Below are positions 25,817 through 34,649 of a stretch of 64,000 nt of DNA, piece after piece. Position numbers and translations under genes: made by a program. The notes under the pieces are model-generated. The model searched no databases and was not told where the DNA came from. It was given only the letters and a program-made list of their open reading frames with translations. The stretch comes from Marinagarivorans algicola (GTDB lineage: Bacteria; Pseudomonadota; Gammaproteobacteria; Pseudomonadales; Cellvibrionaceae): contig NZ_LGAK01000001.1 of assembly GCF_001292705.1 (NCBI RefSeq), forward strand, positions 186,001 to 250,000. The letters are read 5' to 3'. Within the stretch, counting starts at the first letter, position 1. The number at the start of each line of letters is the position of its first letter.

Positions 25817-26695
25817 ATGCGCAAAGGTATTATTTTAGCCGGTGGCAGTGGTACAAGGCTTTACCCATTAACGCAGGTGGTCAGTAAACAGCTTATGCCT
25901 GTTTATGACAAACCCATGATTTACTACCCCTTAGCCACGTTAATGCAGGCGGGTATTCAAGATGTACTAGTGATTACCACCCCAGAAGAGTCTGACCGCT
26001 TTAGGCAGTTACTGGGCGATGGCGGCCAGTTTGGCATCACCATTAGCTACCAGGTGCAGCCCACCCCCGATGGCCTAGCCCAAGCCTTTATACTGGCCGA
26101 GGCCTTTTTAGCGGGTAGCCCTGCCGCCCTGGTACTGGGCGATAACCTTTTTTATGGCCACGATTTAGTCAAGCAATTGCGCGCAGCTGCCAATAAAACA
26201 AACGGCGGCACGGTATTTGGTTATCATGTGGCCAATCCTAGCGCCTACGGCGTTGTCGATTTTGATGCTAAAGGCAAAGTGCTTAGTATCGAAGAAAAAC
26301 CCCAAACCCCCAAAAGCAATTATGCCGTGCCAGGCATTTACTTTTTTGATGCCCAAGTGGTAGATTTTGCCAAAGCTGTTAAGCCCAGCCCCCGTGGCGA
26401 GCTAGAAATTGCCGATATTATGCAAATGTACTTGGCGGCAGGGCAGTTAGATGTACAACTTATGGGGCGTGGCACGGCTTGGCTCGATACCGGTACCCAC
26501 GATGACCTATTGGCGGCGGCGCAATTTATCGCCACACTCGACAAGCGCCAAGGCCTAAAAGTCAACTGCCCCGAAGAGGTTGCTTACCGCAATGGCTGGA
26601 TAACCGCCGATGCACTGCGCGAAATAGCCAAACCCTTGGTCAAAAGCGGTTACGGCGCTTACTTACTCAAACTATTAGATAGCACCGTGTATTAG
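25817..26695 (+). CDS. rmlA: Glucose-1-phosphate thymidylyltransferase
   Basis: A 292-residue enzyme, first step of dTDP-L-rhamnose synthesis: glucose-1-phosphate plus dTTP to dTDP-glucose. It has [13 protein letters not shown] (residues 7-19), the invariant [29 protein letters not shown] and [10 protein letters not shown]. An exceptionally good ribosome site, AGGAGGT, precedes the ATG. The four rml genes follow in the order A-C-D-B with 105-138-base gaps, looser than the usual overlapping rml operon. Confidence 0.96.
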   Translation: MRKGIILAGGSGTRLYPLTQVVSKQLMPVYDKPMIYYPLATLMQAGIQDVLVITTPEESDRFRQLLGDGGQFGITISYQVQPTPDGLAQAFILAEAFLAGSPAALVLGDNLFYGHDLVKQLRAAANKTNGGTVFGYHVANPSAYGVVDFDAKGKVLSIEEKPQTPKSNYAVPGIYFFDAQVVDFAKAVKPSPRGELEIADIMQMYLAAGQLDVQLMGRGTAWLDTGTHDDLLAAAQFIATLDKRQGLKVNCPEEVAYRNGWITADALREIAKPLVKSGYGAYLLKLLDSTVY

Positions 26696-26833
26696 CCTAC
26701 TGTTGGTGTTGGTGTTGGTATTAGTATTGCTGGCTCCAGTTTATAGGCGTTCTTTGATTAAGCTTTTTTGCTAGTCGCTTTTTTGTTAATGCTTTTTTTA
26801 TACATATTTTTTTATTAATGATTTAACCCCCCT

Positions 26834-27400
26834 ATGAAATTTATTGATACGAGTATTCCCGATGTCAAAATACTTGAGCCCACGGTATTTGGCGATGAGC
26901 GGGGTTTTTTTATGGAAACCTTCAGGGCCGATGAGTTTATTGCGGCGATAGGCGTAAATAGCTGCGGCGTTGCCGCCAAACCCTTTGTACAAGATAACCA
27001 CAGTAAGTCGGCGCAGGGTATATTGCGCGGTTTGCACTACCAGCAAACCCAAACCCAAGGCAAATTAGTGCGTGTGGTAAGCGGTGCAGTGTTTGATGTG
27101 GCGGTTGATATGCGCCAACAATCGCCTACGTTTGGGCAGTGGGTGGGCGTTGAGCTATCGGCCGCTAACAAGCGCCAGTTATGGGTACCCGAAGGGTTTG
27201 CCCATGGCTTTTATGTGACTAGCGAAAGTGCAGAATTTATTTATAAATGCACCGATTTATACCATCCCCAGTCAGAGGCCTCGGTTAAGTGGGATGACCC
27301 TGCGCTAGGTATACAATGGCCTTTGGTTAACGGTGAGGCGCCTGCGTTATCGGCCAAAGACGCCAGCGGCTTAAGCTTTGCCGATGCCCCTAAATTTTAA
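26834..27400 (+). CDS. rmlC: dTDP-4-dehydrorhamnose 3,5-epimerase
   Basis: A 188-residue cupin enzyme that epimerises C3 and C5 of dTDP-4-keto-6-deoxyglucose. It has EPTVFGDERGFFMETF, the substrate-binding QDNHSKSAQGILRGLHYQ with the catalytic His, VFDVAVDMRQQSPTFGQW, and WVPEGFAHGFYV. Length is typical. Third step in pathway order, second in gene order. Confidence 0.95.
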   Translation: MKFIDTSIPDVKILEPTVFGDERGFFMETFRADEFIAAIGVNSCGVAAKPFVQDNHSKSAQGILRGLHYQQTQTQGKLVRVVSGAVFDVAVDMRQQSPTFGQWVGVELSAANKRQLWVPEGFAHGFYVTSESAEFIYKCTDLYHPQSEASVKWDDPALGIQWPLVNGEAPALSAKDASGLSFADAPKF

Positions 27401-27505
27401 GCCTGCGATGAGCCATATCGGCTGATGAATGTGTGCTTTGAATATCGCTCAGATAGAGCAGGGGTGTTGATGACACCTTGATTACATGTTAATTAGAGTC
27501 AATCA

Positions 27506-28399
27506 ATGAATATTTTAATTGTGGGTAAAACCGGTCAGTTGGCCAACGAGCTATTAGCCTGCGCGCCAGCTAATACAACGGTAACCTGTGTGGGCCGACC
27601 CGAGCTGGATATTACCGATGCCGGCGCCGTATTAGCATTCATGCAGCGCATTAAGCCTGCGGTGGTGATTAATGCCTCGGCGTATACAGCGGTCGACCAA
27701 GCCGAAGCCGAGCAAGCCCAAGCCTTTGCCGTTAATGCGCAAGGCGTTAAACATCTTGCCGAGGCGGCAAAATACGTGAACGCACGGTTATTGCATGTAT
27801 CGACGGATTTTGTTTTTGGCAATACCAGCGCCGTTACCATTAATGGTATTGCACCGCTACTGCCTAGCGCGCCGGCCAACCCTGTCAGTGTGTACGGCGC
27901 CTCTAAATTAGCGGGCGAGCAGCATATACAAACAATTTTGCCACACGCGAGCGTTATTGTACGCACTGCGTGGGTATACTCGGTTCACGGTAATAATTTT
28001 GTTAAAACCATGCTCAATTTAATGGCCACCAAGCCGAGTCTGGGTATTATTGCCGACCAAATAGGCACACCCACATGGGCGAAAGGGTTGGCGCAGTGGT
28101 TGTGGGCAGTAGCGGCTAAGCCCCAAGTACAAGGCATACACCACTGGAGCGATGCCGGCGTGGCCAGCTGGTACGACTTTGCCGTGGCTATTCAACACTT
28201 AGCGCTGCAAAAGGGTCTTTTAACACAGGCAATACCCATTAACCCCCTACCCACATCGGGCTACCCGACCCCCGCCAAGCGGCCAGGTTACTCGGTACTC
28301 GATAAAACCAGTGCCGAGCAAGCGACCGGTCTGCACGCTAAGCATTGGCAGCAACAGTTAAGTACGATGCTCGATGAGCTACATGCACTGAATTTTTGA
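27506..28399 (+). CDS. rmlD: dTDP-4-dehydrorhamnose reductase
   Basis: A 297-residue SDR enzyme that makes dTDP-L-rhamnose with NAD(P)H. It has VGKTGQLANEL as the nucleotide site, ASAYTAVDQAE, STDFVFG, YGASKLAGEQ with the Tyr-Lys pair, and RTAWVYSVHGNNFVKTML. The C-terminal half carries the TSGYPTPAKRPGYSVLD stretch typical of RmlD. Confidence 0.95.
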   Translation: MNILIVGKTGQLANELLACAPANTTVTCVGRPELDITDAGAVLAFMQRIKPAVVINASAYTAVDQAEAEQAQAFAVNAQGVKHLAEAAKYVNARLLHVSTDFVFGNTSAVTINGIAPLLPSAPANPVSVYGASKLAGEQHIQTILPHASVIVRTAWVYSVHGNNFVKTMLNLMATKPSLGIIADQIGTPTWAKGLAQWLWAVAAKPQVQGIHHWSDAGVASWYDFAVAIQHLALQKGLLTQAIPINPLPTSGYPTPAKRPGYSVLDKTSAEQATGLHAKHWQQQLSTMLDELHALNF

Positions 28400-28527
28400 A
28401 TATTAAACATTAAACATTAAAACTTGCAACGTGAGCGTTTGGCTTTCACTGACCGGCTGCGTTTAGCCAGCTAAAACATTCGGCTAACTGGCCGCATCAT
28501 TGACATTATTTTGAAGATAATACTTTT

Positions 28528-29643
28528 ATGAAAACATTATTAGTTACCGGCGGCGCCGGTTTTATTGGCGCTAACTTCGTCCATTATTGGTTAGCGCAGT
28601 ACCCGCAAGATAAAGTCATTGTGATTGATGCCTTAACTTATGCCGGTAATATGGCCAACCTAGCGACGGTCAATAGCAACCCTAACTTTACTTTTGTGCA
28701 AGGCGATATTTGTAATACCGCCTTAGTCGAGCAATTATTGCGCGCGCATAGCGTCGATACTTTAGTGCACTTTGCGGCCGAGTCGCATGTTGACCGCTCG
28801 ATTACCGGGCCAGATGCTTTTATTGAAACCAATATTTTAGGCACCTACAGTTTATTAAAGGCCGCTAAAATAGTGTGGTTAGATAATAAAGACACCGGTG
28901 TTAGCAATCATCGTTTTCACCATGTTTCTACTGATGAGGTGTACGGCACCTTAAGTGCGACCGACCCCGCCTTTACCGAAGAAACAGCCTACGCACCTAA
29001 CTCGCCGTATTCTGCCAGTAAAGCGGCCTCCGACCATTTGGTGCGCGCCTACCATCATACCTATGGCTTGAATGTGACCACCAGTAATTGCTCAAATAAT
29101 TACGGGCCTTACCACTTCCCCGAAAAACTCATTCCCCTAGTGATTACCCATATTTTACACAACGAGGCGCTGCCGATTTATGGCGATGGTCAGCAAATTC
29201 GTGATTGGCTATATGTAACCGATCATGCCTATGGTATTGATTTGGTGCTGAATAAAGGCCGGGTAGGGGAAAATTATAATATTGGCGGCAATAACGAATG
29301 GGCCAATATCGATATTGTCAAAACCATTTGCACGTTAATGGACCAGCAGTTTGCCAGCAATAGCGCACTAGCGGCGCAGTTCCCTAAAGCGGCCGCCGCG
29401 CAAAAAGGCGACAGCGCGTCATTAATCACCTATGTCAAAGACCGCCCAGGTCACGACCGCCGCTACGCCATTGATGCGACCAAAACCAATAACGAGTTAG
29501 GCTACCAACCCAAAGAGTCTTTTGAAACAGGCATCACTAAAACCGTAGCATGGTACTTAAATAACGAGGCGTGGTGGCGTGCCGTGATGGATGGCAGCTA
29601 TAAAGATTGGCTACAAAAACAATATGACGCACCGGCATCTTAA
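28528..29643 (+). CDS. rmlB: dTDP-glucose 4,6-dehydratase
   Basis: A 371-residue SDR enzyme converting dTDP-glucose to the 4-keto-6-deoxy sugar. It has VTGGAGFIGANFVHYW, HFAAESHVDRSITGP, STDEVYGTL with the Asp-Glu pair used for water elimination, YSASKAASDHLVRAYHHTYG, and a KDRPGHDRRYAIDATK C-terminal motif. It is last in the rml set, an unusual place since rmlB commonly comes first. A MITE-like element starts 41 bases after its stop. Confidence 0.96.
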   Translation: MKTLLVTGGAGFIGANFVHYWLAQYPQDKVIVIDALTYAGNMANLATVNSNPNFTFVQGDICNTALVEQLLRAHSVDTLVHFAAESHVDRSITGPDAFIETNILGTYSLLKAAKIVWLDNKDTGVSNHRFHHVSTDEVYGTLSATDPAFTEETAYAPNSPYSASKAASDHLVRAYHHTYGLNVTTSNCSNNYGPYHFPEKLIPLVITHILHNEALPIYGDGQQIRDWLYVTDHAYGIDLVLNKGRVGENYNIGGNNEWANIDIVKTICTLMDQQFASNSALAAQFPKAAAAQKGDSASLITYVKDRPGHDRRYAIDATKTNNELGYQPKESFETGITKTVAWYLNNEAWWRAVMDGSYKDWLQKQYDAPAS

Positions 29644-29684
29644 GTCTTACCCTAGCAGGTGTTATGGCATAGACTTAAAGTCAG

Positions 29685-29894
29685 GTAACTATTCAGGGGT
29701 ATCGAAATTAGGCGCTCATGAATCATTGATTGGGCCGCTCAAGCCATCCATGGTCGCTATACAAGTGCTCTGGGCAGTTTGCTCCTGCACTGTCTAACCC
29801 TTGCTTTCCCTGCAAGGCCCGGCGCTTAAATACCCAGAAAATAATCCATCAGCACCTTATCAGGTGAGGTTTGTCAGCTGAACTGAATAGTTAC
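29685..29894. mobile_element. MITE-like element, copy A (210 bp)
   Basis: The element begins GTAACTATTCAG and ends CTGAATAGTTAC, a perfect 12-bp terminal inverted repeat. The 8 bases outside are AAAGTCAG (29677-29684) and AAAGTAAG (29895-29902), a target-site duplication with one change. There is no gene inside. A second 210-bp copy lies at 40118. Both share TACCCAGAAAATAATCC and GGCTCAAGCCAT. The GTAA end and 8-bp duplication are what IS66-family transposases produce, so mobilisation by an IS66-type element is an inference. It fills most of the 395-base gap after rmlB. Confidence 0.85.
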
Positions 29895-30038
29895 AAAGTA
29901 AGTTGCATCGTTTTAAAATCAGCTTAAAAATCCGTTTTAACGACTACAAGTTTAACTACTTTAGGCTTAACTACTCCAGGCGCATTAGCGCCTATTTTTT
30001 TGCCTGTTATTTTGTCACTATTGAGCCAAACAAAAAAC

Positions 30039-31292
30039 TTATTTATTTTTACAAAAAAACAGTAAAGCAACGGCAATCAGCGCACATAGGGTATTGGCTA
30101 AGTATAAGTGCTGATAGCCAACCCAGGCTGCCATAAGGCCAATTAACAAGCTTCCTAAAATATTACCCAGGTTAATGGCATTGCTAAATAGCGATGATGC
30201 GGTGCCGGTTAAGTGTGGCATTTGATCTTGGAACCATGTCATGCCCAAACCTGCCACAAAGCCAATAAATACTGCGTTAAATATTTGTAAGGCAATAAGT
30301 TGCCATAAACTATTGGCCAGCCACACCCCTAAATACAAGCTAGCGGCAGCGGCGGCGCCTATGCGCACCAATGGCAATACCGGTAAGCGTGCGGCCAGCC
30401 AGCCACCTAGCAGCATAATGGGTATTTCGAGTGCAGCGGCTGCGCCTAAAATGTAGCCTGTATTATAAATGGGTATGTGTAAATGCTGCTCTAGCAGTTG
30501 CGGCAGGGCAATAATGTAGCTGTGATTCACACCAAATAAAATGGCGCATGCAACAAAGCCTAACTTTAAATTAAATGGAATACGACCTGAATGGTTATCG
30601 TCGCTCACCGGTGGTGCGCCAACGTTAGGTGCCTGTACTTTAGATGGTTTGACCTTAGCCCGCTGTACTTTGGGTAATAAAAACCATGCCATAATACCAA
30701 CACCCAAGTAGGCGATACTCAAGCTAAGATAGTGGTTTATGCTGCCGAGTGTATGCTGAAAATAAAACCCTATAGGCGGGCCGGCTACCCAAGCAAGGGC
30801 AAAGCTGGCGCGCAGTATGGCATTAAATAAAGGGACTTGTTGCGCCGCAAAATGCTGGTCGGCATATTCGCGTCCTTGCGCCATAATTTGCGGTAACGTC
30901 ATGGCGCTAAAGCTATAAATAAAAACCCCGCATGCCAAGGCCTGCCAATAATGAGCACTCAGCGCAAAGCCCGCACACGCCAGTGCGCCGGCGACCATAC
31001 CGGCAAAAATTAGCCATAAGCGGCTCATGCCTTTATCTGACAGTACGCCTACAATTTGTGACACCGTCATAGCACTGGCAGCCAGCGAAACAAAAAACAC
31101 CCCTAAATAAAAAGGCGTTATCTGGTAGCGCTCAACGATATAGACACTCAGTGTGGGCAGGGTTTGTGCATAGAGCGAGCCAATCAAAAAAGACATTAAA
31201 TAAGTGAGTAGTGCGGCAGGTTGAAGCAGGGGTAAGTAGTGTTTCACAGGATGTGCAGGCTCGGTAAGTCGGGGCAGTGGGAAGTGAGTCAT
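30039..31292 (-). CDS. MFS transporter, SetA-like sugar efflux type
   Basis: A 417-residue, twelve-helix major facilitator. It resembles SetA/SetB sugar exporters: GSLYAQTLPTLSVYIVERYQ in the first helix, SQIVGVLSDKGMSR between helices 2 and 3 (the MFS motif A position), and ILRASFALAWVAGPPIGF in helix 5. A long hydrophilic loop with KVKPSKVQAPNVGAPPVSDD separates the two halves. The substrate is unknown; sugars or sugar-phosphate analogues are the family precedent. It is divergent from the radical SAM gene and has a long inverted repeat at its start. Confidence 0.85.
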   Translation of the reverse strand: MTHFPLPRLTEPAHPVKHYLPLLQPAALLTYLMSFLIGSLYAQTLPTLSVYIVERYQITPFYLGVFFVSLAASAMTVSQIVGVLSDKGMSRLWLIFAGMVAGALACAGFALSAHYWQALACGVFIYSFSAMTLPQIMAQGREYADQHFAAQQVPLFNAILRASFALAWVAGPPIGFYFQHTLGSINHYLSLSIAYLGVGIMAWFLLPKVQRAKVKPSKVQAPNVGAPPVSDDNHSGRIPFNLKLGFVACAILFGVNHSYIIALPQLLEQHLHIPIYNTGYILGAAAALEIPIMLLGGWLAARLPVLPLVRIGAAAAASLYLGVWLANSLWQLIALQIFNAVFIGFVAGLGMTWFQDQMPHLTGTASSLFSNAINLGNILGSLLIGLMAAWVGYQHLYLANTLCALIAVALLFFCKNK

Positions 31293-31294
31293 TA

Positions 31295-31344
31295 GATAGT
31301 AATGCTATTAAGTAACACGTTTTTTATTTAATAACATTACTATC
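31295..31344. promoter_or_regulatory. 17-bp inverted repeat at the MFS gene start
   Basis: GATAGTAATGCTATTAA (31295-31311) and TTAATAACATTACTATC (31328-31344) pair over 17 bases with one mismatch around a 16-base loop. The near arm ends two bases from the MFS start codon, in the shared upstream region of two divergent genes. No ribosome site for the MFS gene is visible. It may be an operator or a translation-blocking hairpin. Confidence 0.7.
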
Positions 31345-31473
31345 CAAAAATGTCAGAAGAATTCATATTGTAGTGACAGATACTCCCTAAAGCTAGCGAT
31401 CGATAACGCCACAGTGTCACTGTTTAAGGGAGGGGCTAATCAGCACGGTGAAACAACACAGTAGAGGTAAGCG

Positions 31474-32544
31474 ATGACAACAAAAATATGTACCAAACCC
31501 TTTGAGTGGTTAGAGGTGTTTAATCAGCCCGAAGGAGAGCTGTATTTATGTTGCTCTGGTTGGTTGCCGAAGTCGATAGGAAATATTCACAACCATGATG
31601 CTAAAACATTATGGCACAGTGCTGTAGCTTCAGATATTAGACAGTCAGTGATTGATGGCTCTTTTCGCTATTGCAGTGCAGAATTTTGCCCGTATTTAGC
31701 CGAGCCTAATGCACCCGAAAGCCCTATTAAATATGTGGATGACATACAGCTGGCCGAATACCAGTTGGCAGTAAACCAGCCAGAGCTTTTTATGTCGGCG
31801 CCGAAAACCATGAATTGCGCTTACGATCGCTCGTGCAATTTAGCCTGCCCCTCGTGTCGCGATGAGGTGATGCAGGCCTCTTCACACGAGCGTCAAGCGT
31901 ACGATGCCCTCATTGGTCGTGTGCTGGATGTCTTTGCCGATGATTTAGGCACTTTGTATGTCACGGGCTCTGGTGACCCTTTTGCTTCGCGCCATTACTG
32001 GCAGCTGCTCACTTCAGATATCGTATCGCGCTACCCAAAACTGAGCTACCGTTTGCACACCAATGCAATTTTGTTTACTGAGAGACGCTGGCAAAAAATT
32101 GCCTCGTTGCACCCTAAAATTGAGTTAATCGAGGTCTCGATTGATGGCGGGACAGCCAGCTCATACGAGCAAAATCGCTACCCTGCAAAATGGGCGGTCT
32201 TACTCGAGCGCATGGCTTTTGTGGCCCGTATTCGTAGGCAACTGCCGCATATAGTGCTAAAAATAAATTGTGTTGTGCAGGCGAATAATTGGCGCGATAT
32301 GAAGGCGTTAGTGGCATTGGCAAAGAGTTGGGGGGTCGATATTTTAAAGTTTTCTAAAATTAATAATTGGGGCACTTATTCTCCGGCCGAGTACCAGCGT
32401 GTGTGCGTACATCAAACTGATCATCCCGATAATGCGGCTTTTATGGCGATGCTTGGCGATCCTGTTTTTAGTCAGCCCATGATTATGCTAGATGATTTTA
32501 CTACCAACGCACAGCCGCAATTAATTGCCACAGATTGCGTGTAA
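31474..32544 (+). CDS. Radical SAM protein with N-terminal SPASM-like cysteine domain
   Basis: A 356-residue iron-sulfur enzyme. The radical SAM cluster motif CX3CX2C is at Cys121, Cys125 and Cys128 (RSCNLACPSC), and SIDGG and TGSGDPF lie further on in the barrel. Before the core, residues 1-75 carry five cysteines (6, 26, 27, 67, 72) in a pattern like a SPASM auxiliary-cluster domain: GELYLCCSGW, SIGNIHNHDAKTLW, CSAEFCPYL. SPASM domains usually follow the core, so the order is reversed. No peptide precursor or partner gene is nearby. Substrate unknown. Confidence 0.85.
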   Translation: MTTKICTKPFEWLEVFNQPEGELYLCCSGWLPKSIGNIHNHDAKTLWHSAVASDIRQSVIDGSFRYCSAEFCPYLAEPNAPESPIKYVDDIQLAEYQLAVNQPELFMSAPKTMNCAYDRSCNLACPSCRDEVMQASSHERQAYDALIGRVLDVFADDLGTLYVTGSGDPFASRHYWQLLTSDIVSRYPKLSYRLHTNAILFTERRWQKIASLHPKIELIEVSIDGGTASSYEQNRYPAKWAVLLERMAFVARIRRQLPHIVLKINCVVQANNWRDMKALVALAKSWGVDILKFSKINNWGTYSPAEYQRVCVHQTDHPDNAAFMAMLGDPVFSQPMIMLDDFTTNAQPQLIATDCV

Positions 32545-32686
32545 CGGCGACCGGTGATGCACAATAGTACAAAATGCTAACGCACAGCCCAGCGAACAAG
32601 TTTGCTTGGATAGGGTGCTAACGGTTTGGCAGGCCCAGCTTATAATTCATGAGCGCCTACTTGCGCTGTATCTGAAACAGTTGCGT

Positions 32687-34144
32687 TTATGTTGTGATAG
32701 TTTTGCTCACGGTTGCAAGGGGGGCGAGTGCGCGCATGAGTTTGTGTACTTTAAATAAAGACTCTTGGTATTCTTCTTGTGCCACCGAGTCGAGCACCAC
32801 ACCGCCACCACCCCAGCAATGTAACTGGTTATTATTCGCTTGTAAGGTGCGTATGGTAATGCTGCTGTCGGCATTACCATTATTGCTAAAATAAGCAATG
32901 CTACCACAGTAAATACCGCGGCTGTGTTTTTCTAGCTCGGCAATAATGTGCATGGCGCGCTTTTTGGGTGCCCCAGTAATCGATCCCCCCGGAAAGCACT
33001 GGGCAAATAATGCAATGGCATCGGTATCCTCTTTAAGTGTGCCGACAACAGTGCTGATAAGATGGTGCACATTGGCAAAGCTGTGTAGCTCGCACAGGCT
33101 GGGTACTTTGACGCTAAATGGCTGGCAACCTTGACTTAAATCATTGCGTAACAAATCAACAATCATAATGTTTTCGGCACGATTTTTATCGCTGTTTTGC
33201 AGTGCCTTGGCGAGTTGCTCATCGTGGGCGGGAGTGGCACCGCGTGGTGCGCTGCCTTTAATGGGTTGGGTCAGTACTTGCCTATCGTTAATCTGTAAAA
33301 ACCGCTCGGGCGACAGGCTGAGTATGGGGTTGCTTACATGCTTTAAATACGCCGAAAAAGGGCTTGGCGTGGCTTGGCGCAATGTGAGATAGGCCGTATC
33401 TAGGCTGCCATTATAGCGCGCGCTAAAGCGTTGGCTAAAGTTTACTTGGTAGCAGTCACCCGCCAAAATATAATCGTGTATGCGCGCTAAGGCCTTTAAA
33501 TACTCTTGCTCTGTTGTGGCGGCGATAAAGGGCTCACACTTAAAGGGCTCACGCGCTGCTTGGGCTTGTAAGGTCGTGACAGGTGCGATGGGTACTAAAG
33601 GCAGTGTGTGCAGTAAAGGCATGACTTGGTGAGCCACTTGGCTATCGGGTAAAAAAAACACTTGGCATTGCTGCTTTTTATGATCCACGATTAAAGCCCA
33701 GTCATAAGCGGCAAGTTGCGCGTGAGGGGTGTCGCTTGAGTACACTTGCTGGGCAAGTTGAAAGTGCTCATCTTGCCAGTGATAGCCTAAATAACCCAAT
33801 ACGCCGCCGGTAAACGGTAAGTCGCGTGGCGCAGCGGCGTTGTTGGCGCTGTATTTTGCAAGCCATGCCTTTAAAGTACTGGTATGCGAGTCGGTGCAGC
33901 TAAAGTGATGGGTGTGATCAATCATTGCGTGGCTAATGGCGCAGGCGGTAAAAATATCGTACCGGCCTTGTGTACTTGCTGGCCGGCCGCTATCTAGCCA
34001 ACTAAAGTCGGGTAAATGCTTAAGCTGGTTGAAATAAACTTCTGGGTTATTATGGTAAGGTAATGCGGTACTGCAGGTCATGTTCGAGGGCGGCTTATTC
34101 GTTATAGGGCAAGTTGGGGGGTGTTGAGCGCTAGGCCGAGCCAT
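32687..34144 (-). CDS. pabB: Aminodeoxychorismate synthase component I
   Basis: A 485-residue chorismate-utilising enzyme that aminates chorismate in p-aminobenzoate and folate synthesis. The N-terminal part resembles the TrpE/PabB tryptophan-binding region. The core shows PIKGSAPRG, the PIKG form that marks PabB rather than anthranilate synthase (PIAG), then VDLLRNDLSQ, CFPGGSITGAPKKRAM and GIYCGSIAYF. The Met at 34144 or a second one 21 residues later could be the start. It is convergent with the radical SAM gene and divergent from the Rieske gene. Confidence 0.93.
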   Translation of the reverse strand: MARPSAQHPPTCPITNKPPSNMTCSTALPYHNNPEVYFNQLKHLPDFSWLDSGRPASTQGRYDIFTACAISHAMIDHTHHFSCTDSHTSTLKAWLAKYSANNAAAPRDLPFTGGVLGYLGYHWQDEHFQLAQQVYSSDTPHAQLAAYDWALIVDHKKQQCQVFFLPDSQVAHQVMPLLHTLPLVPIAPVTTLQAQAAREPFKCEPFIAATTEQEYLKALARIHDYILAGDCYQVNFSQRFSARYNGSLDTAYLTLRQATPSPFSAYLKHVSNPILSLSPERFLQINDRQVLTQPIKGSAPRGATPAHDEQLAKALQNSDKNRAENIMIVDLLRNDLSQGCQPFSVKVPSLCELHSFANVHHLISTVVGTLKEDTDAIALFAQCFPGGSITGAPKKRAMHIIAELEKHSRGIYCGSIAYFSNNGNADSSITIRTLQANNNQLHCWGGGGVVLDSVAQEEYQESLFKVHKLMRALAPLATVSKTITT

Positions 34145-34235
34145 AGCAAATTATCCAGCAATAGATTTTACCCTAGTTACGTACCCACACCGTGATTATA
34201 TGAAAATAAACTGTAGAGATGTTTGAGAGACAGTG

Positions 34236-34577
34236 ATGCCTTTTTATGCTTTAGCAAAAACCAACGAATTAGAAGACGGGTTTAAGCGGACCGTCAAACT
34301 ACCCCATATTAATGTCTTCATTTTTGTGCACCAAGGCGAAGTGCATGTCATTGAAGACCGCTGCCCTCATATGGATGTACCCTTAGCGACAGGCACCTTA
34401 GAGCCCAATAGCATTCGCTGCCGTGCGCACGGCATTGGGTTTGATTTAACAACAGGAAAAGCTGATGGCATATGGCACGATACTTTAACGTGCTTGAGGC
34501 GCTTTGAGGTCGTTTACCGCGATTACGCAGTGGGTATTGCGCTAGACGATGATTTTTTGCATGAGTCCCCGCTTTAA
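34236..34577 (+). CDS. Small Rieske [2Fe-2S] protein
   Basis: A 113-residue soluble ferredoxin-like protein with the two Rieske ligand pairs, CPH (DRCPHMDVPL) and CRAHG (SIRCRAHGIGFDL), about 16 residues apart. Such small proteins act as electron carriers for dioxygenases or nitrite reductase, but no partner is near. ATG 34236 preferred to the adjacent GTG; GAGA lies upstream. Function unassigned. Confidence 0.88.
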   Translation: MPFYALAKTNELEDGFKRTVKLPHINVFIFVHQGEVHVIEDRCPHMDVPLATGTLEPNSIRCRAHGIGFDLTTGKADGIWHDTLTCLRRFEVVYRDYAVGIALDDDFLHESPL

Positions 34578-34649
34578 AGAGGCCGGTGGTCAGACTGACA
34601 TAACGATTGATACCGCCACCCATATTATCACCCACACGAGCCTGCCGAC

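Noticed and set aside
31293-32686. Peptide (RiPP) maturation cluster around the radical SAM gene
   Set aside because: No small precursor gene with a ribosome site was found on either side, and the neighbours are an unrelated exporter and pabB.
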